The notes under the pieces were generated by a model, which had not been told where the DNA came from, did no database searches, and worked only from the letters and a program-made list of their open reading frames with translations. This document shows positions 29,465 to 39,632 of a stretch of DNA of 64,000 nt, piece by piece. The first letter of the stretch is position 1. Each line of letters starts with the position of its first letter. The position numbers and the translations under genes are program-made. This DNA is from Bacteroidales bacterium (GTDB lineage: Bacteria > Bacteroidota > Bacteroidia > Bacteroidales > UBA932), in contig JAILLE010000047.1 of the NCBI GenBank assembly GCA_024693285.1, positions 62,001-126,000 on the forward strand. The letters are read 5' to 3'.

Positions 29465-30955
29465 TTATATGTTCAAATTGTCAAGCCAGATTGAATATGC
29501 TTCAAGATATGGAGAGCGGTCTTTCGGAGGCTCAATCACCGCCAACCTTTCAAGGGTCGCGAAAGCCTCGTTATGATTCTTGTATATGCCAGCTCCGATT
29601 CCAGCCGCCTTGGCGGCACCTGCGGCGCCGTCGGTGTCCAGAAGCTCAATTGTCGATCCTGTAACCGCGGATAGGGTATCCCTGAAGATAGGGCTCAGGA
29701 ACATGTTGGCCTTGCCAGCCCTGATAACTCCGACATCCATCCCCATCCTCTTCATGATGTCAATACCGTAATTGAAGGAGAACACGATTCCCTCCTGGGT
29801 GGCCCGGAGAAGGTGTTTCCAGGTGTGGACGTTGAAGTTAAGCCCGGTCACTCCGAATCCGACCTCTTTGTTGCCGAGCATACGCTCCGCACCGTTTCCG
29901 AAAGGATAAACAGAGACCCCGCCTGATCCCACAGGAATCACCTCGGCGGCCTCATTCATCTCATCGTACATCATTCCCCTAGGAACGACATTTCTTCTTA
30001 CCCAGGCGTTGGCTATGCCTGTACCATTAATGCAAAGGAGTATTCCAAGACGAGGGTTGTCCTGGGTGTGATTGACATGGGCGAAGGTGTTGACTCTGGA
30101 TTCCGGATCATAAGAGACCTTGCCGCTCACTCCGTAGACCACTCCGGAAGTGCCGGCGGTGGCAGCTATATCTCCAGGCTCGAACACATTAAGAGACAAT
30201 GCGTTATTAGGCTGGTCCCCAGCCCTGTAAGTGACAGGGATTCCGACCGGCAAGCCTAATTCCTGGGCAACTTCGAAACCGATTCTACCCTGCTCTGAGA
30301 AGGTGGGGCATATTTCCGGGAGCAAATCCTCATCGAAACCGAACCAGTCCATCAGGAAAGAAGCCGGACGATTCTCCTTGAAATCCCAGAACATTCCTTC
30401 GGACAAGCCGCTCACTGTTGTCCTCTGCTCCCTGGTCAACCTATAAGCGATATAGTCCCCTGGAAGCATGATTGTGGCGATACGGTCAAAAATCTCAGGT
30501 TCATTCTCTTTGACCCAGGCCAGCTTTGAAGCGGTGAAATTACCGGGAGAGTTCAATAAATGCCCGAGACATTTCTCTTTTCCCAGAGCCTGGAAGGCGG
30601 CTTCCCCATAAGGAACAGCCCTGGAATCACACCAGATTATAGAATTCCTCAGGAGTTTGCCACCCTTGTCAAGGCAGACAAGGCCATGCATCTGATAAGA
30701 GATGCCTATTGCGGCTATATCATTCGGAGACTGACCAGAAATCCCTGTCCTGACTTGCTCCAACACATCCTTAGTCGCGAGCTTGAGGTTCTCCCACCAG
30801 CTCTCAGGATCCTGCTCGGCCCAACCGGCCTTCAAAGATATTATCGTGTTCTCATGCTTGGGATAGAATGCGCTGGCGACACATTTGCCACTGTCAGCAT
30901 CCACAAGGCTCGCCTTCACCGACGAGCTCCCCACGTCGTAACCTAAAAGATACAT
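29465..30955 (-). CDS. xylB: Xylulokinase
   Basis: FGGY kinase: LLGYDVGSSSVKASLVDADSGKCV..AGWAEQDPESWWENL; located next to xylA. Confidence 0.92.
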   Translation of the reverse strand: MYLLGYDVGSSSVKASLVDADSGKCVASAFYPKHENTIISLKAGWAEQDPESWWENLKLATKDVLEQVRTGISGQSPNDIAAIGISYQMHGLVCLDKGGKLLRNSIIWCDSRAVPYGEAAFQALGKEKCLGHLLNSPGNFTASKLAWVKENEPEIFDRIATIMLPGDYIAYRLTREQRTTVSGLSEGMFWDFKENRPASFLMDWFGFDEDLLPEICPTFSEQGRIGFEVAQELGLPVGIPVTYRAGDQPNNALSLNVFEPGDIAATAGTSGVVYGVSGKVSYDPESRVNTFAHVNHTQDNPRLGILLCINGTGIANAWVRRNVVPRGMMYDEMNEAAEVIPVGSGGVSVYPFGNGAERMLGNKEVGFGVTGLNFNVHTWKHLLRATQEGIVFSFNYGIDIMKRMGMDVGVIRAGKANMFLSPIFRDTLSAVTGSTIELLDTDGAAGAAKAAGIGAGIYKNHNEAFATLERLAVIEPPKDRSPYLEAYSIWLDNLNI

Positions 30956-30959
30956 CTTC

Positions 30960-31661
30960 TCAAAGCTTGCTTATGAATATCTCCATACCTTTAGTGGCGA
31001 CCTCCCGGATATGAGTAATCTTCGGATCGTAAATAGCCACATCCTCCGGGTCGATAAGATAAACCGGAGTACCGGACTTAGCATAGCGGTACAACCCGGC
31101 CGCCGGATAAACGTTCAGCGATGTGCCTACAATCAGCATTATATCAGCGTCAGCGACCACATCGATTGCCTTCTCTATCTTGGGCACGGCCTCACCGAAG
31201 AACACGATATGTGGCCGCAACTGGCTTCCGTTTGGAGCCAGATCACCGATATTGACAGGTTCGTATCCGACATCGATAACCTCTTTCTCTGAATATGTCC
31301 TATCATAAACCCCGTCCTCGGGACGGACCTTGGTCGCTTCTCCGTGGAGGTGTATGACACGAGTGCTGCCCGCCCTCTCGTGAAGGTTATCCACATTCTG
31401 GGTTATGACCGTGACATCATATTCCTTCTCCAGACCGGCTATCGCAAGATGAGCCGCGTTGGGCTTCGACTGGGAAAGCTGTACCCTCAACTGGTTATAA
31501 AAGCCAAGGACCAACTCCCTGTTTCTGTACCATCCCTCAATAGACGCCACTTCCTGCGGGTCATATTCCCCCCAAAGGCCTCCTGAGCCCCTGAAAGTAG
31601 CAAGCCCACTCTCAGCGCTGACCCCGGCTCCGGTCAAGACAGCTATTTTCTTCTTAGGCAT
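30960..31661 (-). CDS. Sir2-family NAD-dependent protein deacylase
   Basis: VLTGAGVSAESGLATFRGSGGLWGEY, TQNVDNLHERAGS, LHGEATKVR, RPHIVFFGEAVPK, GTSLNVYPAAGL; start chosen at MPKKKIAVLTGAG. Confidence 0.9.
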   Translation of the reverse strand: MPKKKIAVLTGAGVSAESGLATFRGSGGLWGEYDPQEVASIEGWYRNRELVLGFYNQLRVQLSQSKPNAAHLAIAGLEKEYDVTVITQNVDNLHERAGSTRVIHLHGEATKVRPEDGVYDRTYSEKEVIDVGYEPVNIGDLAPNGSQLRPHIVFFGEAVPKIEKAIDVVADADIMLIVGTSLNVYPAAGLYRYAKSGTPVYLIDPEDVAIYDPKITHIREVATKGMEIFISKL

Positions 31662-31662
31662 A

Positions 31663-32817
31663 TCAGTTATTCTTGAAATAGGTGTTTTTAAGCCAATACT
31701 CAAAAAGAGGATCGAAGATAACCGGACGTTCGTCATCCCCCACGAAGGTCAAGATCTCTTTCTTCATCAACGCGTCTTTGAGTCTCCGCACATTCGCTGA
31801 GGAATTAAGGGAATACTTCCTGATCACCTCAGCCGTGCTGAACTTCGTGTATCCATCAATGATTGCCTTGAGAAGGCTGACCTGGAAAGTGGTGAGATCG
31901 TTCATAGTGGCTATGAACCTTCCACGATGGATGGATATTATCGTATCCAAGGCTTCCAGGAGCACCGGCTCCATGATATATCCCTTTGAAAGAGAGTCGC
32001 AGATTGAAGTGAAATGATTGATATAGAACAGATTGCACTTGAATAAGCGGCATGCTCCGCCAATCAGGTCCCGGTCTATAACCTTACCGCTCGCGAGAAA
32101 GCCTTTGATAATATGCTCAACTATCTCCCGCTCATCTACCTTGCTGAGGGCGAAGTGCTCGACCCGGCGGTAGAAGAAGTGGCGTCTCACAAAAATGTCC
32201 CTCATGGCGTTGTACATGGAGCCGAGGAAGATATAGGAGAAATTCTTGTTTCCGGCCAGCCTGCCCTCATCGATCACTTCTTCCATCAGCTTGAACAACT
32301 TCTCTCCGTCATCCGTGAGGTCAAGGTTCTGGAACTCATCAATTACCAGGAAAAACTTCTCATGGCGGTCCTCAGCAAGACGGTAAGGGAGTCTTAGGAC
32401 TTCCTTGATATCAGTGTCGTTAATCTCCCAATTAGTGGAAAGGATAGCGTCAGAGGATGAGTAAGCCGCGGGATCAAATATGAAATGGGTACCGGAAAGA
32501 TATTTGGAAACCACCTGGGCATATTCATCAGGGGTCGAGGCCACAAGCCTGATGACGGCCGAGCCCAACCTTCTTGCCAAAGCCTCGTTCGAACGGATGT
32601 CGAGAGCGGTGATCTCCCCTGTGACAAATCTCGCCCCGGAGACCTTCATCTTGGTCAAGACCTGATGGACAATTGATTTCTTACCCGTTCCTACCGGTTC
32701 CCAGAGAACCACATTCTCTCCCTGCGAGAGCAGGTTGGCGAGGATGGCACAGTCTTCTTTGCGGCCTATAAAATGCTGGCCTGTCACATACTTATTGTAC
32801 AAAAACGGGCTGTCCAT
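31663..32817 (-). CDS. AAA-type ATPase (archaeal-ATPase-like) with C-terminal winged-helix-like region
   Basis: FIGRKEDCAILANLLSQGENVVLWEPVGTGKKSIVHQVL (Walker A) and FFLVIDEFQNL (Walker B). Confidence 0.8.
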   Translation of the reverse strand: MDSPFLYNKYVTGQHFIGRKEDCAILANLLSQGENVVLWEPVGTGKKSIVHQVLTKMKVSGARFVTGEITALDIRSNEALARRLGSAVIRLVASTPDEYAQVVSKYLSGTHFIFDPAAYSSSDAILSTNWEINDTDIKEVLRLPYRLAEDRHEKFFLVIDEFQNLDLTDDGEKLFKLMEEVIDEGRLAGNKNFSYIFLGSMYNAMRDIFVRRHFFYRRVEHFALSKVDEREIVEHIIKGFLASGKVIDRDLIGGACRLFKCNLFYINHFTSICDSLSKGYIMEPVLLEALDTIISIHRGRFIATMNDLTTFQVSLLKAIIDGYTKFSTAEVIRKYSLNSSANVRRLKDALMKKEILTFVGDDERPVIFDPLFEYWLKNTYFKNN

Positions 32818-32833
32818 TGAAATAACATTTTTG

Positions 32834-32867
32834 TTTTGACAAAATTAAGAAATTTTTCATATCTTTG
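32834..32867 (+). promoter_or_regulatory. rpsU promoter (-33 TTTTG / -7 TATCTTTG)
   Basis: ttttgacaaaattaagaaatttttcaTATCTTTG, spacing about 21 nt. Confidence 0.65.
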
Positions 32868-32883
32868 CACCCGCTTTGATAAA

Positions 32884-32893
32884 AAGGAGGTGG
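32884..32893 (+). promoter_or_regulatory. Strong Shine-Dalgarno sequence of rpsU
   Basis: AAGGAGGTGG, 10 nt upstream of ATG at 32904; near-perfect complement of the 16S anti-SD core. Confidence 0.75.
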
Positions 32894-32903
32894 TAAATTA
32901 GTT

Positions 32904-33098
32904 ATGATCATAGTTCCAATCAAGGAAGGCGAGAACATCGAAAGGGCTCTTAAGAAATTCAAGAGAAAGTTCGAGAAGACCGGTGCTGTCCGCGAAATGC
33001 GCGCCCGCAAGAACTTCGAGAAGCCTTCTGTGAAGAAGAGAGCGGCGAGGATGAAAGCCATCTACGTCCAGCATCTCCAGCTTGAGGACGAGCAGTAG
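32904..33098 (+). CDS. rpsU: 30S ribosomal protein S21
   Basis: MIIVPIKEGENIERALKKFKRKFEKTGAVREMRARKNFEKPSVKKR. Confidence 0.96.
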   Translation: MIIVPIKEGENIERALKKFKRKFEKTGAVREMRARKNFEKPSVKKRAARMKAIYVQHLQLEDEQ

Positions 33099-33120
33099 TC
33101 ATCTACACCTCAGATTTATC

Positions 33121-33153
33121 AGACAAATCCTTTCCGGGTTTGTCTTTTTTTTG
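33121..33153 (+). terminator. rpsU terminator
   Basis: agacaaatcc-tttcc-gggtttgtct followed by T8. Confidence 0.75.
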
Positions 33154-33206
33154 TTTTTCTCCCGACTCATTAATCAAAGAGCGTGTTTTTGATTAAATTT
33201 GTGGAT

Positions 33207-36200
33207 GTGAGCAAGAAGAAGCATCTAGCGTTAAAGATTATACTGTGGTCTCTCCTGGGGCTATGGGTTATAGCCTTTATCGTGATCCAGATAGCGTTGA
33301 GCGAATCATTCTTGACCAAGACCGCTAACCGTTACGCTGCCGAATACGTTGACGGTGAGGTTAATTTCTCCAGCGTGAGAGCCTCTGTATTCAAGAGTTT
33401 CCCCAACCTTAACTTGACGGTGGACGGCTTCTCCGTGGTCGGTAAAGATCCGCCGGACACATTGGCCACCTTTGACAAGATGAGCCTATCCGTCAATTAC
33501 TTAGAGGCTCTTAGAGGTCGAATAAGAATCAAACACGCCATTCTCGACCATCCCCGAGTATTCCTACACAAGTATGATTCTACCCGGGCGAGTTGGGACA
33601 TCATTAAGTTCCCTTCCGGGGAAGATGACACCTCATCTTTTATTCTTCCCCCTATCTCCATCGGGAAAGTCAGCCTGGAGAACTCACCTTATATAGAGTA
33701 CAAAAGCGTCCCGGACACATTGAGCGCCGCTGTGGCCCTAGAGCATCTAACTCTGAAAAACCATAGAGACAACTACGACATTGACCTTAAATCAAGTGTC
33801 GCCATTGAGACAAACTCTTCCGGAAAGATCGAGCTTCCTATCGGAGCGGAAGCTGTACTAGTCCCTGATTTCGAAAGGAAGGTATTCACTGTCAATGATT
33901 TGAAAGCGTCTATAGCGATGATGGACTTCACCGCTGAAGGCAAAGTTGACCTTTCGCGAGACAGCGTGTACGTCAAAGCAGGGCTTTCAATGTTCGATGA
34001 GCCTGTAAGCGAGGTGACAGAATATTTCGGGAACAACTTCCCTATCCTTAAAAAACTAGACACCGACGCGAAGGTATCGATCGAGGCTGACTGCGACGGT
34101 TATTTTGTTCCCGAGAATGACAGGCTCCCTGAAATCTCAGCCCGGGTATTAGTGCCAGACTCTAAAATAGCTTGGGAGGGAATAGACGAGAAAGGGCGCT
34201 TCGATCTGGATGGCACCGCGACCTATAAAGACGGAGTCCTGTCTGCCCAGGTTCCTGACCTTACTTTTAAGATAAATGGCGCTGACATAGAGCTTAAGGG
34301 CTCATCAGAGGATTTGATGTGTGATGATCCCCTACTGAAAATCGACAGCAAAGTGCACTTGGTATTGGACTCTTTGATGAGATTCCTGCCGGACAGTTTA
34401 GACATAAGCGCGAGAGGAAACCTTGACGGGAATATCAAGGGTGGTTTCAGACTGTCGCAGCTTGATATTTACAACTTTGATAAGATCGGTCTTCGTGGTG
34501 GCCTTTACAGCGACGGCATTCGAGTCAATGCTTTCGATGACACATTATCGGCCTTCTTGGGTAGGGCCTCGGTCACGCTTGAGGAACTGAAAGGCAACGA
34601 GGATGACGGTCATGTCGGCCTCGCCGCCACTGTGGACAGTTTGGCGGCCGAGTATAACTCATCAACATATTTCCGTGGGAAAAAGATCAGATTGACGGCG
34701 CGGAACTCGGAGGAGACAATCAAGGGGACAAAGAACCGTCATCCTTTGACAGGACGCTTAGACATAGCGGCGATAGGAATGATGGATAACGACTCTTGCT
34801 TCGTGGGTGTGCTCGAGTCAGGAAACTCATTCAAACTCTACCAGGCGCCCAAAAACGGGAAAGTAACTCCTTATGTCAACGTATATAGCGACAATAAGAG
34901 AATCTTTGTCCGTGAGAGTGTGAACAGGTATTCTTTAGAGGGAGCGTCTCTGTCTGTGTCCGCCAGCCCGGTGAAAGCGGGAGAGAAAAAAGAAGAGGAG
35001 AGGAGACCAAAAAGGGACTCGCTACGCCGCTCCCTGCCGGATTTCCTATCAGAGAAAGACTTCGAGAAAAAAGACATACATATCAGTCTTGGAGAGTCCG
35101 TTTCTAAATATATTAAGGAATGGAATATCTCAGGGCGGCTGAAAGTCCGCGACGGGAAGGTGATCACCCCGTACTTCCCTCTCGATAACACATTGGCCGG
35201 GCTCGACGGCAAATTCACAAATGACAATATTAACCTTTCTGGTCTAACCATCCGCTCTGGAGGATCGGATGTCTCCGCCACAGGCACACTCTCGGGCCTT
35301 AAGAGAGCGCTAACCTCAAAAAGGAGCCGACTCGTTCTGGATTTGAACCTGAACTCCGGAGTCATCGATATGAACGAGCTCTTGATCGCGGCTAACGCCG
35401 GGAGCAAGTTCTCAAAAGAGCAAGGTAATGCCGCATTAGCGGAAGTTAATGATAATGAATACCTTGAGTCTATAAAGGACAACGCCGTGACGGACACGGC
35501 CACCGCGGGATCATTGATTGTGATACCCGCCAACCTCGACGCGAAAGTCGAGATTCAAGCCGGGGCGATCAAATACTCTGACCTCGAGACATCTTTCGTC
35601 ACAAGCGATCTGGAGATGAGGCAAAGATGCCTTCAGATCACTAACACCATCGCCATGACCAATATGGGCGAGGTTTTCATGGAGGGTTTCTATTCGACAC
35701 GTACAAAGAAAGACATCAAGGCCGGTTTCGACTTGATGCTATCTAATATCACCGCCGAGAAAGTGATTCAGCTCTTCCCCGCCGTGGACAGCATCGTTCC
35801 TATGCTTAAAGCCTTTAAAGGCTTGCTGGACTGCGAGATGGCAGCGACAGCGGCTATAGACACGTCTATGAACATAGTGTTGCCTTCTTTGAACGGTATT
35901 GTAAAGGTTGACGGCAAGAACCTGTCACTCTCAGAGAGCGAGGATCTGAACAAACTGCGCAAGACTCTGATGTTTAAAGACCGTGACTCCAGTTATATTG
36001 ACGCTATGTCGGCCCGAGGAATAATCAAGGATAACCAGCTTGAAGTGTTCCCGTTTATTCTTAAAGTCGATCGCTACACACTGGCTTTGAATGGTTTGCA
36101 AGGCTTCGACCAGAAATTCAAATACCATGTCGCGGCGATTAAGTCCCCTGTCCCTTTCAAGTTCGGGGTCAACTTGGGAGGCACCTTCTCTAATTGGCGT

Positions 36201-36500
36201 TGGAAACTGGGGAAGGCCAAATACAGGAGTGTCAAGATACCGCTCTTTGACGAGGAGGTTGACGGCGCGCGACTGAATCTGGTGAACTCCATCCACAACA
36301 TTTTCGATCGGGGAATAGAGCAGGCGATAAAGCGCAATGAGGAGGCTCAGCAAGCCATTGAGGATAAAAAGACCGAGATATCCTACTCGGCCGATTTGAC
36401 AGAGGATTTATCCGAGGAGGAGGTAAAGACGATTGAGAAGGCGGCTGAGGAGGTCGAGACCTCTGGGAATGAGAGTGAGTCTTCACAAAAAACTGAATAA
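33207..36500 (+). CDS. AsmA-family protein (AsmA-like C-terminal region)
   Basis: N-terminal TM helix, then long AsmA-like repeat architecture; GTG start at 33207 preferred, ORF track extends to 33183. Confidence 0.82.
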   Translation: MSKKKHLALKIILWSLLGLWVIAFIVIQIALSESFLTKTANRYAAEYVDGEVNFSSVRASVFKSFPNLNLTVDGFSVVGKDPPDTLATFDKMSLSVNYLEALRGRIRIKHAILDHPRVFLHKYDSTRASWDIIKFPSGEDDTSSFILPPISIGKVSLENSPYIEYKSVPDTLSAAVALEHLTLKNHRDNYDIDLKSSVAIETNSSGKIELPIGAEAVLVPDFERKVFTVNDLKASIAMMDFTAEGKVDLSRDSVYVKAGLSMFDEPVSEVTEYFGNNFPILKKLDTDAKVSIEADCDGYFVPENDRLPEISARVLVPDSKIAWEGIDEKGRFDLDGTATYKDGVLSAQVPDLTFKINGADIELKGSSEDLMCDDPLLKIDSKVHLVLDSLMRFLPDSLDISARGNLDGNIKGGFRLSQLDIYNFDKIGLRGGLYSDGIRVNAFDDTLSAFLGRASVTLEELKGNEDDGHVGLAATVDSLAAEYNSSTYFRGKKIRLTARNSEETIKGTKNRHPLTGRLDIAAIGMMDNDSCFVGVLESGNSFKLYQAPKNGKVTPYVNVYSDNKRIFVRESVNRYSLEGASLSVSASPVKAGEKKEEERRPKRDSLRRSLPDFLSEKDFEKKDIHISLGESVSKYIKEWNISGRLKVRDGKVITPYFPLDNTLAGLDGKFTNDNINLSGLTIRSGGSDVSATGTLSGLKRALTSKRSRLVLDLNLNSGVIDMNELLIAANAGSKFSKEQGNAALAEVNDNEYLESIKDNAVTDTATAGSLIVIPANLDAKVEIQAGAIKYSDLETSFVTSDLEMRQRCLQITNTIAMTNMGEVFMEGFYSTRTKKDIKAGFDLMLSNITAEKVIQLFPAVDSIVPMLKAFKGLLDCEMAATAAIDTSMNIVLPSLNGIVKVDGKNLSLSESEDLNKLRKTLMFKDRDSSYIDAMSARGIIKDNQLEVFPFILKVDRYTLALNGLQGFDQKFKYHVAAIKSPVPFKFGVNLGGTFSNWRWKLGKAKYRSVKIPLFDEEVDGARLNLVNSIHNIFDRGIEQAIKRNEEAQQAIEDKKTEISYSADLTEDLSEEEVKTIEKAAEEVETSGNESESSQKTE

Positions 36501-36549
36501 GATTGTTTTTCAGAATGTGAAAAATCTGATTATATTTGCAGCCACGCTT

Positions 36550-36629
36550 GCGGGTGTGTTGGAACTGGTAGACAAGCTAGACTTAGGATCTAGTGCTTCG
36601 GCGTATGGGTTCGAGTCCCTTCACCCGCA
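36550..36629 (+). tRNA. tRNA-Leu (anticodon TAG)
   Basis: gcgggtg...cacccgc acceptor stem, CTAGA-CTTAGGA-TCTAG anticodon arm, class II variable arm, ggttcgagtcc T arm; CCA not encoded. Confidence 0.93.
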
Positions 36630-36630
36630 C

Positions 36631-36669
36631 AAAAAAAGCCTCACAGGTTTTTCTGTGAGGCTTTTTTTG
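36631..36669. terminator. Bidirectional terminator between tRNA-Leu (+) and cydB (-)
   Basis: aaaaaaagcctcacag-gtttttc-tgtgaggctttttttt. Confidence 0.85.
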
Positions 36670-36678
36670 ATTTACCTG

Positions 36679-37818
36679 TTAATACTGATGAGGCGAGGAG
36701 TCGATCTCCTCCCCTGAGATCGGTTTCTTATCCATCTGTCTCCAGGCGTAGATGATATACGCTAAAACAAACGGAACCGCGAAGGAGACATAGAACATAG
36801 TCTTCAGAGTAAATAAACTCGAGGACGCGTTCCTGATTGTGAGCGAGCTCTGAAGGTCGGTCGACGAGGGATAGAATGCCGTGCCACCGTAACCGGCTAT
36901 CATAAATACCGCCAGCACGGTCAATACGGTTCCCAGTCCGGCTGACCATATTCCTTTCCTCGACTTTGTGAATCCTCCTTTGAATATTCCGAGAAGAACT
37001 AGAACGACCCCGGCCAGGAACATTACCAAGACAATCGGCATATTCAGGAAGTTGTGGAGATACTTCGCTTTCTCCATAAAGACAGTCCCCGAGGCGTCCA
37101 CAGCGTAGCCGGGCCTGACTAAAAGGACCACCAGCCAGACGATAAAGAGCACAAGGAAAGCCGGAGAGGCTATCTTAATGACTCGGCGGCAATGTCCGTT
37201 AATATTCTCGTCATCCACATTATTAAGCGCGTAAAGGGCGCCTAGAATAATCGTTAAAGACATAATAGCGAGGCCGAGGCAGACCGCGTGAAGGTCTCCT
37301 AAAGCCTCAAGTCCGTGAAGAGAATTGCCCCATATGCTGATGACAGGAGAATCGGGCCCTAGAATAGCCTCTTTATTCACCGTGAAATCCGATCCGGTGA
37401 AGAAAGTGCCTACAGCGGTCCCGATCAGGATGGGGGCCAGAACTCCATTAGCTACCAGGAAAGAACGGAACGCTCTGGATCCTAACAAGTTAGCCTTCTT
37501 ACTATGGAACTCGTACGAGACAGCCTGGAAAACAAATGTCAAGAGAATAAGTATCCACACCCAGTACGCCCCGCCGAAGCTGGTGCTATAAAACAGGGGG
37601 AAAGAGGCGAAGAAGGCGCCACCGAAAGTAACTAGAGTAGTGAAAGTGAGCTCCCATTTCCGGCCGGTGGAGTTTAAGACCATTCTCTTCTCCCTGTCGG
37701 AAAGTCTCTTGGAGGCTAGCTGAACATTAGCTCCTTGCACAAACATCAAAAAGACCAGCAGAGCGCCTAGCAGCGAGACTACTGCCCACCAGTAATTCTG
37801 TAAAAACTCATAAGTCAT
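36679..37818 (-). CDS. cydB: Cytochrome bd ubiquinol oxidase subunit II
   Basis: Multi-TM CydB-type protein immediately downstream of cydA. Confidence 0.92.
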   Translation of the reverse strand: MTYEFLQNYWWAVVSLLGALLVFLMFVQGANVQLASKRLSDREKRMVLNSTGRKWELTFTTLVTFGGAFFASFPLFYSTSFGGAYWVWILILLTFVFQAVSYEFHSKKANLLGSRAFRSFLVANGVLAPILIGTAVGTFFTGSDFTVNKEAILGPDSPVISIWGNSLHGLEALGDLHAVCLGLAIMSLTIILGALYALNNVDDENINGHCRRVIKIASPAFLVLFIVWLVVLLVRPGYAVDASGTVFMEKAKYLHNFLNMPIVLVMFLAGVVLVLLGIFKGGFTKSRKGIWSAGLGTVLTVLAVFMIAGYGGTAFYPSSTDLQSSLTIRNASSSLFTLKTMFYVSFAVPFVLAYIIYAWRQMDKKPISGEEIDSSPHQY

Positions 37819-37835
37819 AACAAATCCTCCCCTAT

Positions 37836-39326
37836 TTAAGAAATAGCCTCCTCTATTACAGGTCCCTTGGCGATCGCTTTAAGCAGAATCCTTATCTCTA
37901 TGATGAGGAAAAGAGCGAATACAGCCAGGAAAACGAAGAATGTGGTCATAACCGCCCCTGTACTTAGACTGGACACAGCCACGTTGACAGGGAGTAATCC
38001 CTCGATAGTCCAAGGCTGGCGTCCGACCTCCGCGACCATCCAACCTGCCTGACCGCATATATAGACAAGAGGGATTGATAAGAGAGCCACCCATTGCAGC
38101 CACTTCATCGAAGCCAATTTATCCTTGTAAAGGAAAAACGCCACGACAACCATCAGCAGCACCAGAAACATCCCAAGCCCTATCATAACCCGGAATGCCC
38201 AATAAACCAAAGGTATCTTAGGTATAACGTCCTCGGGCGTCTCCAGATAGCCGTATCCGAGATATTCCTCGTTCTCACGGAACAAGGCCAATTGCGCCTG
38301 AGCGGCCTCAGGATCGCTCTCTTTCAACTTGCGGTATTCTCCCAAGGCGGCGACAGCCACACGCCCCCTGGTCATTTTCTCCTCAACGGAAGGTACAACA
38401 CTCCCGTCGTTATCGGTATAGCCTTTTATGATATCGTTCACTCCCGGAACATAGCCGTTGAACGAGTGGGTGGCCAGGAAAGATAGTATTCCAGGCACCT
38501 CGACACCTGGAATTATCGAGAAAGGAGCCTTTCTGCCACCATCTATCAAACCCTCTGAGGCGGCGAGCTTCATAGGCTGATACTTGCCCTCTAGAACTCC
38601 GGAGGAGTCGCCGGAGAGCATTGTCGCCGCACTACCTACAAGCCCGACACAAAGCGAGACCGCTATGCTGGCTTTAGCGAACTTAATCTCCCTCCCCTTC
38701 AACAGATACCAGCAACTTACACCGATAGCGAATATAGCCCCGGTCATCCAACCGCTAAAAACAGAGTGTATGAACTTACTCACTGCCACAGGGTTACCTA
38801 TCACTGCCCAGAAGTCCGTCATCTCACTACGGACTGTGTCCGGATTAAATGTCGTGCCCACAGGATGTTGCATCCAACCGTTAGCGACAATGATCCAATA
38901 AGCCGAGATACAGGCGCCGATGCCACATAACCAAGTGGAGGCGAGATGGAAACGCTTGCTGACTTTCTCCCAACCGAAGAACATAACCGCGAAGAATGTG
39001 GCTTCCATAAAGAACGCCAAGATTCCCTCAATCGCGAGCGGGGCTCCGAAGATATCCCCCACGAACCAGGAATAATTGCTCCAGTTTGTTCCGAACTCGA
39101 ACTCCAGGATTATTCCCGTGGCGATTCCCACGGCGAAATTAATGGCGAACAGTTTCATCCAATACTGCGATGTCTTCTTCCAGAAAGGATCGCCCTTGAT
39201 GACATACAAAGTCTCCATAACCGCCATTATTATGGAGAGTCCTAGTGTCAAAGGTACAAACAGCCAATGGTAGGCCGCCGTCATAGCGAATTGCAATCTG
39301 GACCAATTAATTAAAGCTGATCCCAT
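37836..39326 (-). CDS. cydA: Cytochrome bd ubiquinol oxidase subunit I
   Basis: WSRLQFAMTAAYHWLFVPLTLGLSIIMAVMET, FEFGTNWSNYSWFVGDIFGAPLAIEGILAFFMEATFFAVMFFGW, GQAGWMVAEVGRQPWTIEGLLP. Confidence 0.96.
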   Translation of the reverse strand: MGSALINWSRLQFAMTAAYHWLFVPLTLGLSIIMAVMETLYVIKGDPFWKKTSQYWMKLFAINFAVGIATGIILEFEFGTNWSNYSWFVGDIFGAPLAIEGILAFFMEATFFAVMFFGWEKVSKRFHLASTWLCGIGACISAYWIIVANGWMQHPVGTTFNPDTVRSEMTDFWAVIGNPVAVSKFIHSVFSGWMTGAIFAIGVSCWYLLKGREIKFAKASIAVSLCVGLVGSAATMLSGDSSGVLEGKYQPMKLAASEGLIDGGRKAPFSIIPGVEVPGILSFLATHSFNGYVPGVNDIIKGYTDNDGSVVPSVEEKMTRGRVAVAALGEYRKLKESDPEAAQAQLALFRENEEYLGYGYLETPEDVIPKIPLVYWAFRVMIGLGMFLVLLMVVVAFFLYKDKLASMKWLQWVALLSIPLVYICGQAGWMVAEVGRQPWTIEGLLPVNVAVSSLSTGAVMTTFFVFLAVFALFLIIEIRILLKAIAKGPVIEEAIS

Positions 39327-39329
39327 AAT

Positions 39330-39569
39330 CTATTTGGTTAATAATTTTAGTGTGTCCGAAGGAAAAGAGGAAAGTCTCCCGCCAACTTGCTCGCTCTTTT
39401 GCTCGTCGGTCATTCCCGACATCACAGGCTTGAAAAAGAAAAGCCTGAGCACGCCAAAAAGAATAACAACTTTAAGTATGATCAGAAACCATAAAGGACG
39501 CCCCCAGGTCATATTCCTGAAGCCGTCCCTGTATAAAGACCATATCCTTGAGAGCACGTTGTTCCCCAT
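39330..39569 (-). CDS. DUF4492-like small membrane protein of the cydAB operon
   Basis: LSRIWSLYRDGFRNMTWGRPLWFLIILKVVILFGVLRLFFF; immediately upstream of cydA, as usual in Bacteroidota. Confidence 0.85.
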   Translation of the reverse strand: MGNNVLSRIWSLYRDGFRNMTWGRPLWFLIILKVVILFGVLRLFFFKPVMSGMTDEQKSEQVGGRLSSFPSDTLKLLTK

Positions 39570-39632
39570 AATCAGAAGAGTTCTCTAACTGACAAGGATA
39601 AATATAATTAAAAAATACTTAAACCGATTATT

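Noticed and set aside
28818-29576. 252-aa plus-strand ORF
   Set aside because: Antisense to xylA/xylB.
30960-32817. Adjacent Sir2 + AAA ATPase considered as an anti-phage SIR2/HerA-like defence pair
   Set aside because: The sirtuin looks like a compact CobB-type deacylase, the ATPase is not HerA-like, and no nuclease or other defence gene is nearby.
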